Shown piece after piece: positions 29,131-39,121 of a DNA stretch of 64,000 nt; positions within the stretch are counted from its first letter, which is position 1; each line of letters opens with the position of its first letter. The notes beneath the pieces are model-generated. The model was not told where the DNA came from and searched no databases. It saw nothing but the letters and a program-made list of their open reading frames with translations. Origin of the DNA: Bacteroidota bacterium (GTDB lineage: Bacteria; Bacteroidota; Bacteroidia; Cytophagales; Cyclobacteriaceae); assembly GCA_022571715.1 (NCBI GenBank), contig JACZXH010000006.1, positions 1 to 64,000 of the forward strand. Reading direction: 5' to 3'. The position numbers were made by a program, and so were the translations under genes.

Positions 29131-29801
29131 GATACTTTTTTAAATCCAACATTTTTTAGTAAATACACAAAGTCCTCTCCATTCGGAAATTCTTTAACCG
29201 ACTCAGGCAGATATGAATACGCTGCGTTGTCTTTTGATATAAACCGTCCTATCTGAGGCAAGACTGTGTTAAAATAAAAGTTAAACAATTGTTTTAATGG
29301 GAAAACTTCTGGTACCGAAAACTCAAGAATTACCGCTTTCCCTCCTTGCGTCATTACACGGTATATCTCCTTTAAGCCTGAATCAAGATTTTCAAAATTC
29401 CTCACACCAAAAGCAACGATCACCGCATCAAATTTATTATCTTCAAAAGGAAGATTTTCCGAATCCCCGTATCGTAATTCAATCCTGTCCTGAAGATTAA
29501 GCTTATTGATTTTATTTCTTCCTACTTCCAACATCCCCTTTGAAATATCAATCCCAATGATTTTTTCGGGATTGAGTTTAAGTGCTTCAATGGCAAAATC
29601 TCCCGTTCCGGTTGCTACGTCAAGAATATACTCCGGCCGGTTTTTATTTAGCATCTTAATTGCTTTTTTACGCCAAAGAATATCAATCCCAAAACTGAGA
29701 AAATGATTCAGAAAGTCATACTTCCCACTAATGTTATCGAACATCACAGCAACCTGTTCTTTTTTACCAGTACTATTATCTTTATATGGAACTACTTCCA
29801 T
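29079..29801 (-). CDS. ubiE: Demethylmenaquinone methyltransferase
   Basis: VAVMFDNISGKYDFLNHFLSFGIDILWRKKAI; DVATGTGDFAIEAL; VAFGVRNFENLDSGLKEIYRVMTQGGKAVILEFSVP. Confidence 0.93.
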   Translation of the reverse strand: MEVVPYKDNSTGKKEQVAVMFDNISGKYDFLNHFLSFGIDILWRKKAIKMLNKNRPEYILDVATGTGDFAIEALKLNPEKIIGIDISKGMLEVGRNKINKLNLQDRIELRYGDSENLPFEDNKFDAVIVAFGVRNFENLDSGLKEIYRVMTQGGKAVILEFSVPEVFPLKQLFNFYFNTVLPQIGRFISKDNAAYSYLPESVKEFPNGEDFVYLLKNVGFKKVSCNRLTFGISAIYTGQK

Positions 29802-29891
29802 TAGTTTAAATTCGTAAAATTGAATAGAGGTGCAAATATCCTGATTAGTAAATTGAAATAATATAAAGTGCCGCTTTCTTACTTTTTGAAA

Positions 29892-31877
29892 TTACTTGCT
29901 CAATATAACCATTTCTACGCGGCGGTTTAGTTCTCTTCCTTCTTTTTCGTCATCATTGCTGGCAAGCGGAAATCGTGACCCCAGGCCCCCTGTTTTAATA
30001 CGACGGGTATCAATATTTTTACTTATCAGAAAATTCTTAACGGCAAGCGCTCTTTGTAATGATAATTCAATATTGTACTTTTCCGTACCCACCTTGTCCG
30101 TATAACCCACTATTCCGATTTGCATACCCGAATTTTCCGACATCATTTTCTCAAGTTTGTTCAGCTCGGTATATGACTCGTCCTTTAGAATGGTTTTATC
30201 AAAATCAAAATATAAATTATGTAAGACTTTACTATAACCTTTTACGAGTTTACTTAAGCGTATCACTCGTTCCACCGTAACGGCTTCACTGCCTGCGCCC
30301 GGTAAAGTCACATTATCATTGTAATATGCAAATCCTTTCATTTCTGCACTCAACTCATATTCCAGTTGTTTTTCATCAGTAATTGAAAACTCATATATCC
30401 CGTTATTTCCTGAATATGGTATCAGTATGTTGCGGCCTGCTACCTTCAAGCTAACCTTTGCGTCAAGAATCTCTTCCGATTCCGCATCAATCACTTTTAT
30501 TAAAACGGTTACCGGTAACGCGTCAGGTTGTTTAATTTTTTCAATTTTCTCTTTATCGTCAATAAATGTAATTTCATAAATATCAGTAAATCCAAAACCA
30601 TCTTCTCGAGTAGTTGCGTAGTATGCTCTGTAACCATCCACAGAAGGTGAGAAATGCACATCTTCGTCGGGTGTATTTATCGGATATCCTAGATTTTGTG
30701 GTAATCCCCAGGTATCAGAGGCTGTACTATAATCGGATTTATATATATCGAAGCCTCCCATTCCACGTCCACCAAGGCTTGAAAAATATAGTGTTTTGTT
30801 TTCACAACATATAAAAGGTCCCTCTTCGTCATATTCCGTATTGATAACCGGTCCCAGGTTTCTTGGCTTTTTCCAGCCACCAGAGTTATTCCGCTCGCTT
30901 ACATAAATATCAAAACCTCCGTTGCCTCCAGGTCGGTTTGACGAAAAGTAAAGCCACTGTCCGTCTTCCGACAAAGTAACTCCGTTTTCGTTATATTCAG
31001 AATTAACCGGTTCGGGAAGTCTTTCAGCTTTCGACCATCTACCGTCAGATTGCAAAACCGACTTGAAGATATCACCACTGTTTACATCAGAATTATATAT
31101 GTACAGTGCAGTTCCATCCTTAGAGAGTGCAAGGTTTGAATCGTGCGAGGGTGTATTTATTTGAGTGCCAATATTTTCAGCTTCACTCCAGGTGCCATCA
31201 TTTTTTCTTACAGTAAAAAATATATCCTCAAATGGAAAATTATCGGTATGTACATCTTCCGAAATATTTCCATCACGTCTTCTGCTGGTAAAGATCAGTA
31301 GTGTTTCCTCCTTATTAAGTACTGGGGCATAATCATCGAATTCAGAATTTACACTGCTCCCAAGATTTACAATCGAAACCTTTCGTGGCGAGGCAACAAG
31401 CTCTTTACCTATCCCACATTCGCTGATTTTCCTTTTTACTGTTTTTAGTGTAACAAAATTTTCACCCGAATATTTAGGATGTTCGTTTATATGCTGAATA
31501 TATTTGTTGTAGTAGGAAATCGCATCGTCAAATAAAAGTTCATAATGAAAGGAAACACCAATTTTGTAAAGCAAATCAAATGAATAATCCGGATCAAGTT
31601 CAAAGGTCTTAAGAAAATACTGTCTCGCCCTTCCCTTGTGAACTGATACAAGATACAACCGACCTGCCATAAAATTAGCCTTAATATTATCAGGGTCGGC
31701 ATCAAGCGCCGCAAGATATTGTTCACGCGCCTGTTCGTAGGCCTGTGTAGCATTTAGAATTTCATCCCCGATTTCTACAAGTTGTTCAGCTAATTCTTTA
31801 TTATTCTGGGCAAAAATGATGCAGGGAAATGCCAAAAAATACAATATAATAATGGAAAAACTGATTTTATGATTCAT
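29892..31877 (-). CDS. PorE-like protein: TPR - PD40/WD40-like propeller - Cna/CRD-like domain - OmpA-like C-terminus
   Basis: TPR-like N-terminus; repeated LNKEETLLIFTSRR, LSKDGTALYIYNSD, LSEDGQWLYFSSNRPGGNGGFDIYVSER, FSSLGGRGMGGFDIYKSD; OmpA NLYFDFDKTILKDESYTELNKLEKMM...RIKTGGLGSRFPLASNDDEKEGRELNRRVEMVI. Confidence 0.85.
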   Translation of the reverse strand: MNHKISFSIIILYFLAFPCIIFAQNNKELAEQLVEIGDEILNATQAYEQAREQYLAALDADPDNIKANFMAGRLYLVSVHKGRARQYFLKTFELDPDYSFDLLYKIGVSFHYELLFDDAISYYNKYIQHINEHPKYSGENFVTLKTVKRKISECGIGKELVASPRKVSIVNLGSSVNSEFDDYAPVLNKEETLLIFTSRRRDGNISEDVHTDNFPFEDIFFTVRKNDGTWSEAENIGTQINTPSHDSNLALSKDGTALYIYNSDVNSGDIFKSVLQSDGRWSKAERLPEPVNSEYNENGVTLSEDGQWLYFSSNRPGGNGGFDIYVSERNNSGGWKKPRNLGPVINTEYDEEGPFICCENKTLYFSSLGGRGMGGFDIYKSDYSTASDTWGLPQNLGYPINTPDEDVHFSPSVDGYRAYYATTREDGFGFTDIYEITFIDDKEKIEKIKQPDALPVTVLIKVIDAESEEILDAKVSLKVAGRNILIPYSGNNGIYEFSITDEKQLEYELSAEMKGFAYYNDNVTLPGAGSEAVTVERVIRLSKLVKGYSKVLHNLYFDFDKTILKDESYTELNKLEKMMSENSGMQIGIVGYTDKVGTEKYNIELSLQRALAVKNFLISKNIDTRRIKTGGLGSRFPLASNDDEKEGRELNRRVEMVILSK

Positions 31878-32025
31878 CCAGCTATAATATTGAATGGTTC
31901 ATTATATAAAATTGAATTTTTTTGTAAAATAATTTAGTTTATGGTCAATTCAAATTGATTTAATCTAGAATTTGATTCGATATCGCTTTAAATGGTGCAA
32001 TTTAGTTAATTCTTTTTGTTGAACA

Positions 32026-32628
32026 ATGCATATAAAATCAGTACATTTTGTAAAAAGTAGTACTTCTTTTGATCAATGCCCATCACCGGAAAGAACCGAA
32101 TTTGCTTTTATCGGACGATCAAATGTAGGTAAATCATCGCTTATTAACTTGGTTACAACCCGCAAAAGTATGGCTAAAATCTCATCCACACCTGGCAAAA
32201 CACAACTCATAAACCATTTTTTGATTAATGATAAATGGTACCTGGTTGATCTTCCAGGGTACGGTTGGGCAAAAACAAGTAAGGAAAACAAAGCAAAATG
32301 GAAAATAATGATCCGCGAATACCTGGAAAAACGTGAAAACCTGGCTTTGACATTTGTATTAGTGGACATAAGGCTTGATCCACAACGAATTGATTCGGAA
32401 TTCATCAACTGGATGGGCACTAAACAAATACCTTTTGTTATCGTGTTCACCAAAGTCGATAAAATTTCGAAAACCAAGGTTCAGCCAGCTATTATTAAAT
32501 ACAAAAAAACATTAATGAATACCTGGGATGCATTGCCTCACATAATTATTTCCTCTGCAAAAACAAAAACAGGAAAAGAGGAAATATTAAATTTTATTGA
32601 TCAAACCCTCAAAGTGACCCCCTTTTAA
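32026..32628 (+). CDS. engB: Ribosome biogenesis GTP-binding protein YsxC/EngB
   Basis: EFAFIGRSNVGKSSLINLVT; KISSTPGKTQLINHF; LVDLPGYGWA; VFTKVDKIS. Confidence 0.95.
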   Translation: MHIKSVHFVKSSTSFDQCPSPERTEFAFIGRSNVGKSSLINLVTTRKSMAKISSTPGKTQLINHFLINDKWYLVDLPGYGWAKTSKENKAKWKIMIREYLEKRENLALTFVLVDIRLDPQRIDSEFINWMGTKQIPFVIVFTKVDKISKTKVQPAIIKYKKTLMNTWDALPHIIISSAKTKTGKEEILNFIDQTLKVTPF

Positions 32629-32686
32629 TCCAAAAGAAATAACTTTACCAATATTGATAATAAAAGCCAACGAATAGTAATACAAA

Positions 32687-33112
32687 ATGAAATACAAAGA
32701 TATAGCTTCTGTATCAGGCAAAAGCGGACTTTTTAGGGTGTTATCTCCGGCGAGATCCGGCGTGATATTGGAGTCGCTCAATGACGAAAAAATAAGAATT
32801 GTTGCCGGAATTCATCAAAAAGTATCGGTATTGGATGAAATCTCTGTATTTGTACATAATAAAGATGGATCGGTCCCTTTAAAAGAAGTTTTACATAAAA
32901 TATATATTGAGTTTGAAGGCGATCCGGGTGTTGACAGCGCTGCTTCGTCAGAAGAATTTAAAGCATTTTTTAAACATATATTGCCTGAATATGATGAAAA
33001 CAAGGTATATGTATCAGACATGAAAAAAATTGTTGGCTGGTATAACATCCTTTATAAACAACTCCCTGATCTGGTGAAAAAAGACCAAATAAGTACAGAA
33101 AAAGAAAAATAA
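32687..33112 (+). CDS. DUF5606 family protein
   Basis: MKYKDIASVSGKSGLFRVLSPARSGVILESLNDEKIRIVAGIHQKVSVLDEISVF...LPEYDENKVYVSDMKKIVGWYNIL. Confidence 0.88.
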   Translation: MKYKDIASVSGKSGLFRVLSPARSGVILESLNDEKIRIVAGIHQKVSVLDEISVFVHNKDGSVPLKEVLHKIYIEFEGDPGVDSAASSEEFKAFFKHILPEYDENKVYVSDMKKIVGWYNILYKQLPDLVKKDQISTEKEK

Positions 33113-33123
33113 CCGGCAATGAA

Positions 33124-33447
33124 ATGGGAATTCATGACCTGACCACAGCTTTGAGCTTTATTCAAAAAGACCTTTCGCTTCCTGAATCAGAAATTAACCT
33201 TTCTGAAAAACCTGAACTGGAAGAACTTCATCAATACCTGACAGCAGCCATCCGGAAGTTACTTAACAAAGATTTTAACCGGTTGATAAACATACTGTAC
33301 CGGATTGACATTACGGAAAGTCGCGTAGCAAAAGTGCTTCATACCGATGATCCGATGCAAATCGCATCTGAACTTGCCAGCCTGGTTATAGAAAGAGAAC
33401 TTCAAAAAGTGGCTACCCGCAAAATATATGCTAACCGCGACCTTTGA
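33124..33447 (+). CDS. Hypothetical protein, 107 aa, likely co-transcribed with the DUF5606 gene
   Basis: ORF 12 bp downstream of DUF5606 gene; helical composition. Confidence 0.75.
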   Translation: MGIHDLTTALSFIQKDLSLPESEINLSEKPELEELHQYLTAAIRKLLNKDFNRLINILYRIDITESRVAKVLHTDDPMQIASELASLVIERELQKVATRKIYANRDL

Positions 33448-34435
33448 AATCCGCTACTTTTTCCACCATACTTGTTGAACCTACAAAAAACGGCACTTGC
33501 TGGTGAATATCTGTAGGTGCGATGTCAAGAATTCTTTTTTCCCCGTCCGTAGCTGCGCCTCCTGCCTGCTCGATAATAAATGCAAGAGCATTACATTCAT
33601 ACATAAGTCTGAGTTTACCGTTTGGGTTTTTAGCTGTAGATGGATACATATAAATACCACCTTTCAGCAAGTTTCGGTGAAAATCAGCTACAAGCGAGCC
33701 AATATACCTTCCGGAACAATTATTATTCCGGCAATCTTCAATAAACTGTTTTACATAATCGGGGAAACTATGGTATGATCCCTCATTTACTGAATAAATT
33801 CTGCCCTCAACCGGTATTTTCATCCGTGTATGCGACAAAAAGTATTCGCCAAGTGAAGGATCGTATGTAAATCCAAACACTCCATAACCCATTGTAATAA
33901 CAAGCATTGTGGATGATCCGTAAAGCAAATACCCAGCAAGCACCTGGGTATTGCCGGGTTGCAAATAATCTTCACGGGTAATGACAGCGCCTACTGAAGA
34001 TCTTCTTTTATAAATGGAAAAAATAGTACCGATCGACACATTTACATCGATGTTTGATGATCCATCAAGTGGATCAATTGCCACCACATACTTTGAATTT
34101 TTATTTACTTCTATCACATGTTCTTCTTCTTCTGAAATTATTGCGCAAACTTCTCCTCCTTTTTCGAGCGCACGTGAAAAACGGATATTTGCAAGAACAT
34201 CCAGCTTTTGCTGATCATCGCCAGCTATATTTTTTGTCCCGATGCTCCCGGCAAGATTCATTAGGCCTGCTTTGTTGATCTCCCGGTTCACTACCTTGCC
34301 CGAAAGGGCAATATCCCTGAGGAGTTGCGAAAATTCACCGGTAGCGGTTGGAAAACGATCCTGGTTGCTTTTAATAAAACGATCCAGTGGTATCCCGATA
34401 GGTGCAGCAATTCTTGATTCTTCCATATTATCCAT
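33431..34435 (-). CDS. fbp: Fructose-1,6-bisphosphatase class I
   Basis: [78 protein letters not shown]. Confidence 0.95.
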   Translation of the reverse strand: MDNMEESRIAAPIGIPLDRFIKSNQDRFPTATGEFSQLLRDIALSGKVVNREINKAGLMNLAGSIGTKNIAGDDQQKLDVLANIRFSRALEKGGEVCAIISEEEEHVIEVNKNSKYVVAIDPLDGSSNIDVNVSIGTIFSIYKRRSSVGAVITREDYLQPGNTQVLAGYLLYGSSTMLVITMGYGVFGFTYDPSLGEYFLSHTRMKIPVEGRIYSVNEGSYHSFPDYVKQFIEDCRNNNCSGRYIGSLVADFHRNLLKGGIYMYPSTAKNPNGKLRLMYECNALAFIIEQAGGAATDGEKRILDIAPTDIHQQVPFFVGSTSMVEKVADFKGRG

Positions 34436-34462
34436 AGTTATACTTTATTCATCTGGAATCCC

Positions 34463-34480
34463 TATTTTCGCGCGAAAATA
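34463..34480. promoter_or_regulatory. 18-bp perfect palindrome TATTTTCGCGCGAAAATA between divergent fbp and aspartate kinase
   Basis: Read directly; each half resembles a TAnnTTTG -7 element (TATTTTCG). Confidence 0.6.
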
Positions 34481-34503
34481 ATTGTTAACAGCGTAATAAA
34501 TAA

Positions 34504-35781
34504 ATGCAGGTATTCAAATTTGGAGGTGCTTCTATAAATACTGCAAATGCAGTCAGAAAGCTCTTTGAAATCGTTTGCACTCGAAACAGTAGCCCACTAA
34601 TTGTAATAATATCAGCAATGGGCAAATCAACCAATGTCCTTGAAGAAATACTAGACATAAAAATCCGAAATAACTCATTTAAAACTACTCTAAAAAAATT
34701 TAAAAAATACCATTTAGAAATATGTAAAATTCTATTTGATGATTCAGATAACAGAATTTTTTACGAACTCAACCAGATTTTTCTTAAACTTGAACATACA
34801 TTAAATCGTGTGAATGCTGGCAAACATGATTGGTCATACGACCAGGTCATATCCTTTGGCGAAAAAATCTCTTCTCTAATCGTCTCTACATATCTGAATG
34901 TATCCGGATTAAAATGCAAATTACTTCCTGCAACAGATGTTATCAAAACCACAGGTGAATTTAGAGAAGCCAGGATTATCTGGGATTCAACGTCAGAAAA
35001 AATCAGGGATGCAGTTTCATTATATGGCAATTATGATATTATTCTATCGCAAGGTTTTATTGGTGCTGATAGTTCGGGCAATACCACTACCCTCGGTCGC
35101 GAAGGATCTGACTTTACCGCTGCCATATTTGCCAATTGTCTCAATGCAACCTCCCTAACGGTATGGAAAGATGTACCAGGGATTATGAATGCAGATCCGA
35201 GAATTACTGATGACCCCGTAATGTTTAATGCACTATCATATTACGAGGCTTCTGAAATGTCTTATTATGGTGCCAAAGTTATTCACCCTAAAACCATCAG
35301 ACCACTTGCGAACAAAAACATACCGTTGTTTGTAAGAGGATTTTATGATTATGAGAAACCCGGTACACGTATTCACAATTGTAAGTCTGATCCAGAAATT
35401 TATGCGGTTATTTACAAAGGAGATCAGTGCCTTTTTTCTTTTCGGTTTGCTGATTTCAATTTTATAAGCGAAAAAAGTCTTGTTCGAATATATAGTGTGT
35501 TGAATGCCCTGAATATCCGAATAAATATGATGCAAAACTCCGCTATATCGTTTTCTATCTGCATTGATCAACATGAAAAGAAAATCCAGAAGCTTATCGA
35601 AATGCTACAGCATAAATTTGTATTGCACTATAACACCGGACTTAGGCTGGTTACGATTAAAAACTATGATCAGCATGCACTTGAGCAATATCGACCAAAA
35701 GTGGGATTACTGCTTGAGCAAAAGAGCAGATCCGATTATCAGGCGGTTTTCAAGCCTGCATATGCAAAACCTAATCTATGA
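34504..35781 (+). CDS. Aspartate kinase
   Basis: MQVFKFGGASINTANAVRKL; ISFGEKISSLIVSTYL; SQGFIGADSSGNTTTLGREGSDFTAAIFANCLNA; WKDVPGIMNADPRI; YGAKVIHPKTIRPL. Confidence 0.9.
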   Translation: MQVFKFGGASINTANAVRKLFEIVCTRNSSPLIVIISAMGKSTNVLEEILDIKIRNNSFKTTLKKFKKYHLEICKILFDDSDNRIFYELNQIFLKLEHTLNRVNAGKHDWSYDQVISFGEKISSLIVSTYLNVSGLKCKLLPATDVIKTTGEFREARIIWDSTSEKIRDAVSLYGNYDIILSQGFIGADSSGNTTTLGREGSDFTAAIFANCLNATSLTVWKDVPGIMNADPRITDDPVMFNALSYYEASEMSYYGAKVIHPKTIRPLANKNIPLFVRGFYDYEKPGTRIHNCKSDPEIYAVIYKGDQCLFSFRFADFNFISEKSLVRIYSVLNALNIRINMMQNSAISFSICIDQHEKKIQKLIEMLQHKFVLHYNTGLRLVTIKNYDQHALEQYRPKVGLLLEQKSRSDYQAVFKPAYAKPNL

Positions 35782-35796
35782 GATATATTTCTTTAT

Positions 35797-36285
35797 TTAA
35801 GCCGGACTAGTCATATTCCTTTTTAAAAAGGCATCTATCGAACGGTCAAGAATATTAAATACCTGCTGAAATCCATCTTCACCACCATAATACGGATCAG
35901 GTACTTCACCATCGCCCGGTTCTGGATCAAAATCACGCATCAATCTGACTTCAGCTTTTGAATTTTCTGGCTTCAACGCCAGCGTATCATACAAATTAGA
36001 TTTATCCATCACAATGATATAGTCATAGTTACGAAAGTTATCCCCGGAAAGTTGACGCCCCAAATGATCGATTTGAACATTATTTCTATGGGCAACTTCA
36101 ATGGTTCGATGGTCGGGAACCTGACCGATATGGTAATTCGCGGTTCCGCATGAATCAGCTGAAATATCCTGGCTGTGGCCTGTGTCTAATACTTTTTGAT
36201 TGAAAATGGCTTCAGCCAATGGCGACCTGCAAATATTCCCCAGGCAAACAAATAAAACTTTCATACAATTCTCATTAACCAGCAT
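35797..36285 (-). CDS. Low-molecular-weight protein tyrosine phosphatase
   Basis: VLFVCLGNICRSPLAEAIF (CX5RS); DYIIVMDKSN; VPDPYYGG. Confidence 0.94.
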   Translation of the reverse strand: MLVNENCMKVLFVCLGNICRSPLAEAIFNQKVLDTGHSQDISADSCGTANYHIGQVPDHRTIEVAHRNNVQIDHLGRQLSGDNFRNYDYIIVMDKSNLYDTLALKPENSKAEVRLMRDFDPEPGDGEVPDPYYGGEDGFQQVFNILDRSIDAFLKRNMTSPA

Positions 36286-36364
36286 AACATCAAAAACAAT
36301 TTGTTGTTTTTCAATGTGAAATTACATTTCTAACTTAACAGCCTGAAATTTTAATACTCTTAAT

Positions 36365-37138
36365 ATGGAATTCATTAATGTCAACAGTGCCATTGACACC
36401 CGGATCGCCCTCATACAACTTAACAGGCCCAATGAACTGAACGCACTTAACCTTCAACTGATGAGTGAGCTCAGGGATGCGTTGAAAGAACTGGATAAAG
36501 ATGATAATGTACACGTGATAATCATTACAGGTAATGAGAAAGCATTTGCGGCCGGTGCAGACATAAAACAGATGGCAGGCAAAACTACGATTGACATGTG
36601 GAAGATGGATCAGTTCAGTACCTGGGAACAGATCCGAAAAACCAAAAAACCTTTAATTGCAGCCGTATCTGGTTTTGCCCTGGGCGGCGGTTGCGAGCTG
36701 GCTATGACCTGTGATCTGGTTGTGGCGTCGGAGACAGCAAAATTTGGCCAGCCCGAAATTAATATCGGCGTGATGCCCGGTGCCGGAGGTACCCAACGGC
36801 TCACAAAAGCCATCGGGAAAGTCCGCGCTATGGAGATGGTACTTACAGGCAAATTCATTTCCGCACAGGAAGCCCTTGATTACGGCCTGATCAACAAAGT
36901 TGTTCCCGTAGAACTGTATCTCGAAGCTGCCGTCTCGCTCGCAAAAAAAATCTCGAGCATGTCGCCTATTGCAGTACAGTTAGCAAAAGAAGCAGTAAAC
37001 CGGTCCTTTGAAACACATCTGGACCAAGGATTAATACTGGAGCGTAAGAATTTCTACCTGGCATTCGCATCCGAAGATCAGAAAGAAGGTATGCAGGCAT
37101 TTATTGAAAAAAGAAAAGCTGTGTTTAAGGGAAAATAG
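36365..37138 (+). CDS. Enoyl-CoA hydratase/isomerase
   Basis: RPNELNALNLQLM; AFAAGADIKQM; AAVSGFALGGGCELAMTCDLVVAS; FGQPEINIGVMPGAGGTQRL. Confidence 0.93.
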   Translation: MEFINVNSAIDTRIALIQLNRPNELNALNLQLMSELRDALKELDKDDNVHVIIITGNEKAFAAGADIKQMAGKTTIDMWKMDQFSTWEQIRKTKKPLIAAVSGFALGGGCELAMTCDLVVASETAKFGQPEINIGVMPGAGGTQRLTKAIGKVRAMEMVLTGKFISAQEALDYGLINKVVPVELYLEAAVSLAKKISSMSPIAVQLAKEAVNRSFETHLDQGLILERKNFYLAFASEDQKEGMQAFIEKRKAVFKGK

Positions 37139-37239
37139 GATGAATCAAGAAGCTTTTTTTAATTTCATTTTTTTAGTTAAAATCCATATAGTTAAGTGGA
37201 TATAGTTTCCTGAATTTTTTATATTTAGCAAAACCTTAT

Positions 37240-37665
37240 TCAGGGATGTGCAGATACCCATTCTTCACCATCTTCAAAAATCTCTTTCTTCCAGATAGGA
37301 ACAGATTTTTTTAATGCATCAATAATATACCGGCAGGCTTCAAATGAATCGTGCCTGTGTGGTGTTGAAACGGCAATAATCACCGTGGCTTCTCCAACCC
37401 TGAGTTTCCCCACACGATGATGAATAATAATTTTTTCGATCGGCCATTTTGTGGTTGCTTCTTCCGCGATCTTACGCATCTCTTTAATAGCCATTCCTTC
37501 ATAGGCTTCATACTCCAGGTTTACTACGTTCCTTGAATCCGTTTTATTCCTCACAGTGCCCACAAAAATATTGACAGCACCAGTATTTCCAGCCTGTACA
37601 TTTACATACGCCTTTTCCACCTCCAACGCATTTTCAGTGACATGTATTTCCTGATAAATTTCCAT
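37240..37665 (-). CDS. moaE: Molybdopterin synthase catalytic subunit MoaE
   Basis: GAVNIFVGTVRNKTDSRNVVNLEYEAYEGMAIKEM; IIIHHRVGKLRVGEATVIIAVSTPHRHDSFEACRYIIDALKKSVPIWKKEIF. Confidence 0.94.
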   Translation of the reverse strand: MEIYQEIHVTENALEVEKAYVNVQAGNTGAVNIFVGTVRNKTDSRNVVNLEYEAYEGMAIKEMRKIAEEATTKWPIEKIIIHHRVGKLRVGEATVIIAVSTPHRHDSFEACRYIIDALKKSVPIWKKEIFEDGEEWVSAHP

Positions 37666-37676
37666 AATTTAATGAA

Positions 37677-37919
37677 TTAACCACCGCTCACTGGGGGTAT
37701 AAGAGCTATTTCATCATCCTCATGCAACACTTGTTCACTTTTTGCATAGGTATCGTTAACAGCTACAAAAAGGCTTTGCAGGTCGTTAAACGATGGATAT
37801 TTATTTCTCAGGTAATTCAGCAATCCAGCCACATTTTCATTTTCTGGCAAATCAACTGAAATATTTCGATCTCCCACAATGTCACGGGCAATTCCAAACA
37901 ATAATACGGAAAGCTTCAT
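37677..37919 (-). CDS. moaD: Molybdopterin synthase sulfur carrier MoaD (start MKLSVLLFG)
   Basis: Ubiquitin-like, ends IALIPPVSGG; adjacent to moaE. Confidence 0.9.
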   Translation of the reverse strand: MKLSVLLFGIARDIVGDRNISVDLPENENVAGLLNYLRNKYPSFNDLQSLFVAVNDTYAKSEQVLHEDDEIALIPPVSGG

Positions 37920-38014
37920 ATACAATATATTCGAAACGAAATTAACGTAATATACCCAAAAATTTGGCCATAAGTTCGTTAAATTTGCTTCGGTCACTCG
38001 TTGAAAAAGGTATT

Positions 38015-39025
38015 ATGTCAGAAATAAAAGTTCGGCAAATTTATGATAATTACAATCGACCCATACAATACATGCGGCTGGCTGTTACAGATCGCTGCAA
38101 CCTACGGTGTTTTTATTGTATGCCTGAGGAAGGGATACATTTTGTTCCTAAAAAAGAACTATTACGTTACGAGGAAATGGAGCGGCTGGTGAGCCTGCTT
38201 GCTCCAGTCGGCGTTTCTAAAATCAGAATTACAGGTGGAGAACCCTTTGTAAGGAGAGACTTGATGCCGTTCCTGAGCAGACTTACGAGGATTCCGGGAG
38301 TGAAACAGGTGAATATCACTACAAACGGTGTGTTTACCTGGAAGTATATGGAACAACTGAAAGCCATCGGCATTTCTTCTATAAACCTGAGCCTGGATAC
38401 ACTGGATCCGAGCCGTTTCTTTGAGATCACCCGGCGCGACAATCTGAAAGAAGTAATGAAAACTATGGATGCCGCTATTAAACATGATATTCCATTAAAA
38501 GTTAATTGTGTGGTTATCAACGGGATGAATGATGAAGACATACTACCCATGACTGAACTTGCAAAAGATAAACCTGTAAACGTACGTTTTATTGAAGAAA
38601 TGCCTTTCAATGGCGACGGGAGGAAGTATGCAAGTTTAAAATGGAATCACAACAAGATAATCGGGTTGATCAAAACGCATTATCCCGGTATCATTAGAAT
38701 TTCTGACCCGATCCATTCCACTTCTGCCAATTATCAGATACCCGGTTTTAAAGGTAAAGTAGGAGTAATTGCTGCTTACAGCCGGACTTTTTGCGACTCC
38801 TGTAATAGGGTAAGAGTGACCGCCATAGGCATGCTGAAAACCTGCCTGTATGATGATGGCGTTTTTGACCTTAAAAACCTGCTCCGAACCGAACCGGATG
38901 ACCAAAAAGTTCTCGACCAACTTATCCGGATTTTTCAAAAACGTTCAAAAAATGGCTTTGAGGCTGAAAAACTCAGAGATAAAACCAATCCCATTGGTGA
39001 GTCTATGGCTACCATTGGCGGATAG
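38015..39025 (+). CDS. moaA: GTP 3',8-cyclase MoaA (start MSEIKVRQIYD)
   Basis: VTDRCNLRCFYCMPEEGI; RITGGEPFVRRDL; ITTNGV; FCDSCNRVRVTAIGMLKTCLYDDG; C-terminal GG. Confidence 0.95.
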   Translation: MSEIKVRQIYDNYNRPIQYMRLAVTDRCNLRCFYCMPEEGIHFVPKKELLRYEEMERLVSLLAPVGVSKIRITGGEPFVRRDLMPFLSRLTRIPGVKQVNITTNGVFTWKYMEQLKAIGISSINLSLDTLDPSRFFEITRRDNLKEVMKTMDAAIKHDIPLKVNCVVINGMNDEDILPMTELAKDKPVNVRFIEEMPFNGDGRKYASLKWNHNKIIGLIKTHYPGIIRISDPIHSTSANYQIPGFKGKVGVIAAYSRTFCDSCNRVRVTAIGMLKTCLYDDGVFDLKNLLRTEPDDQKVLDQLIRIFQKRSKNGFEAEKLRDKTNPIGESMATIGG

Positions 39026-39121
39026 GTTATCAAAAAATAAAAATATTCGAGCGAGTCAGTACAAAGTAAAGTAGCTATTCCTCAAATAAAGCAAAGTTAT
39101 TCGCACTACATAACTTGAAAA

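Noticed and set aside
36290-36309. aaaaacaa-tttg-ttgttttt hairpin between LMW-PTP and enoyl-CoA hydratase genes
   Set aside because: A/T-only homopolymeric stem expected by chance in AT-rich sequence; located in a divergent promoter region where a terminator is not expected
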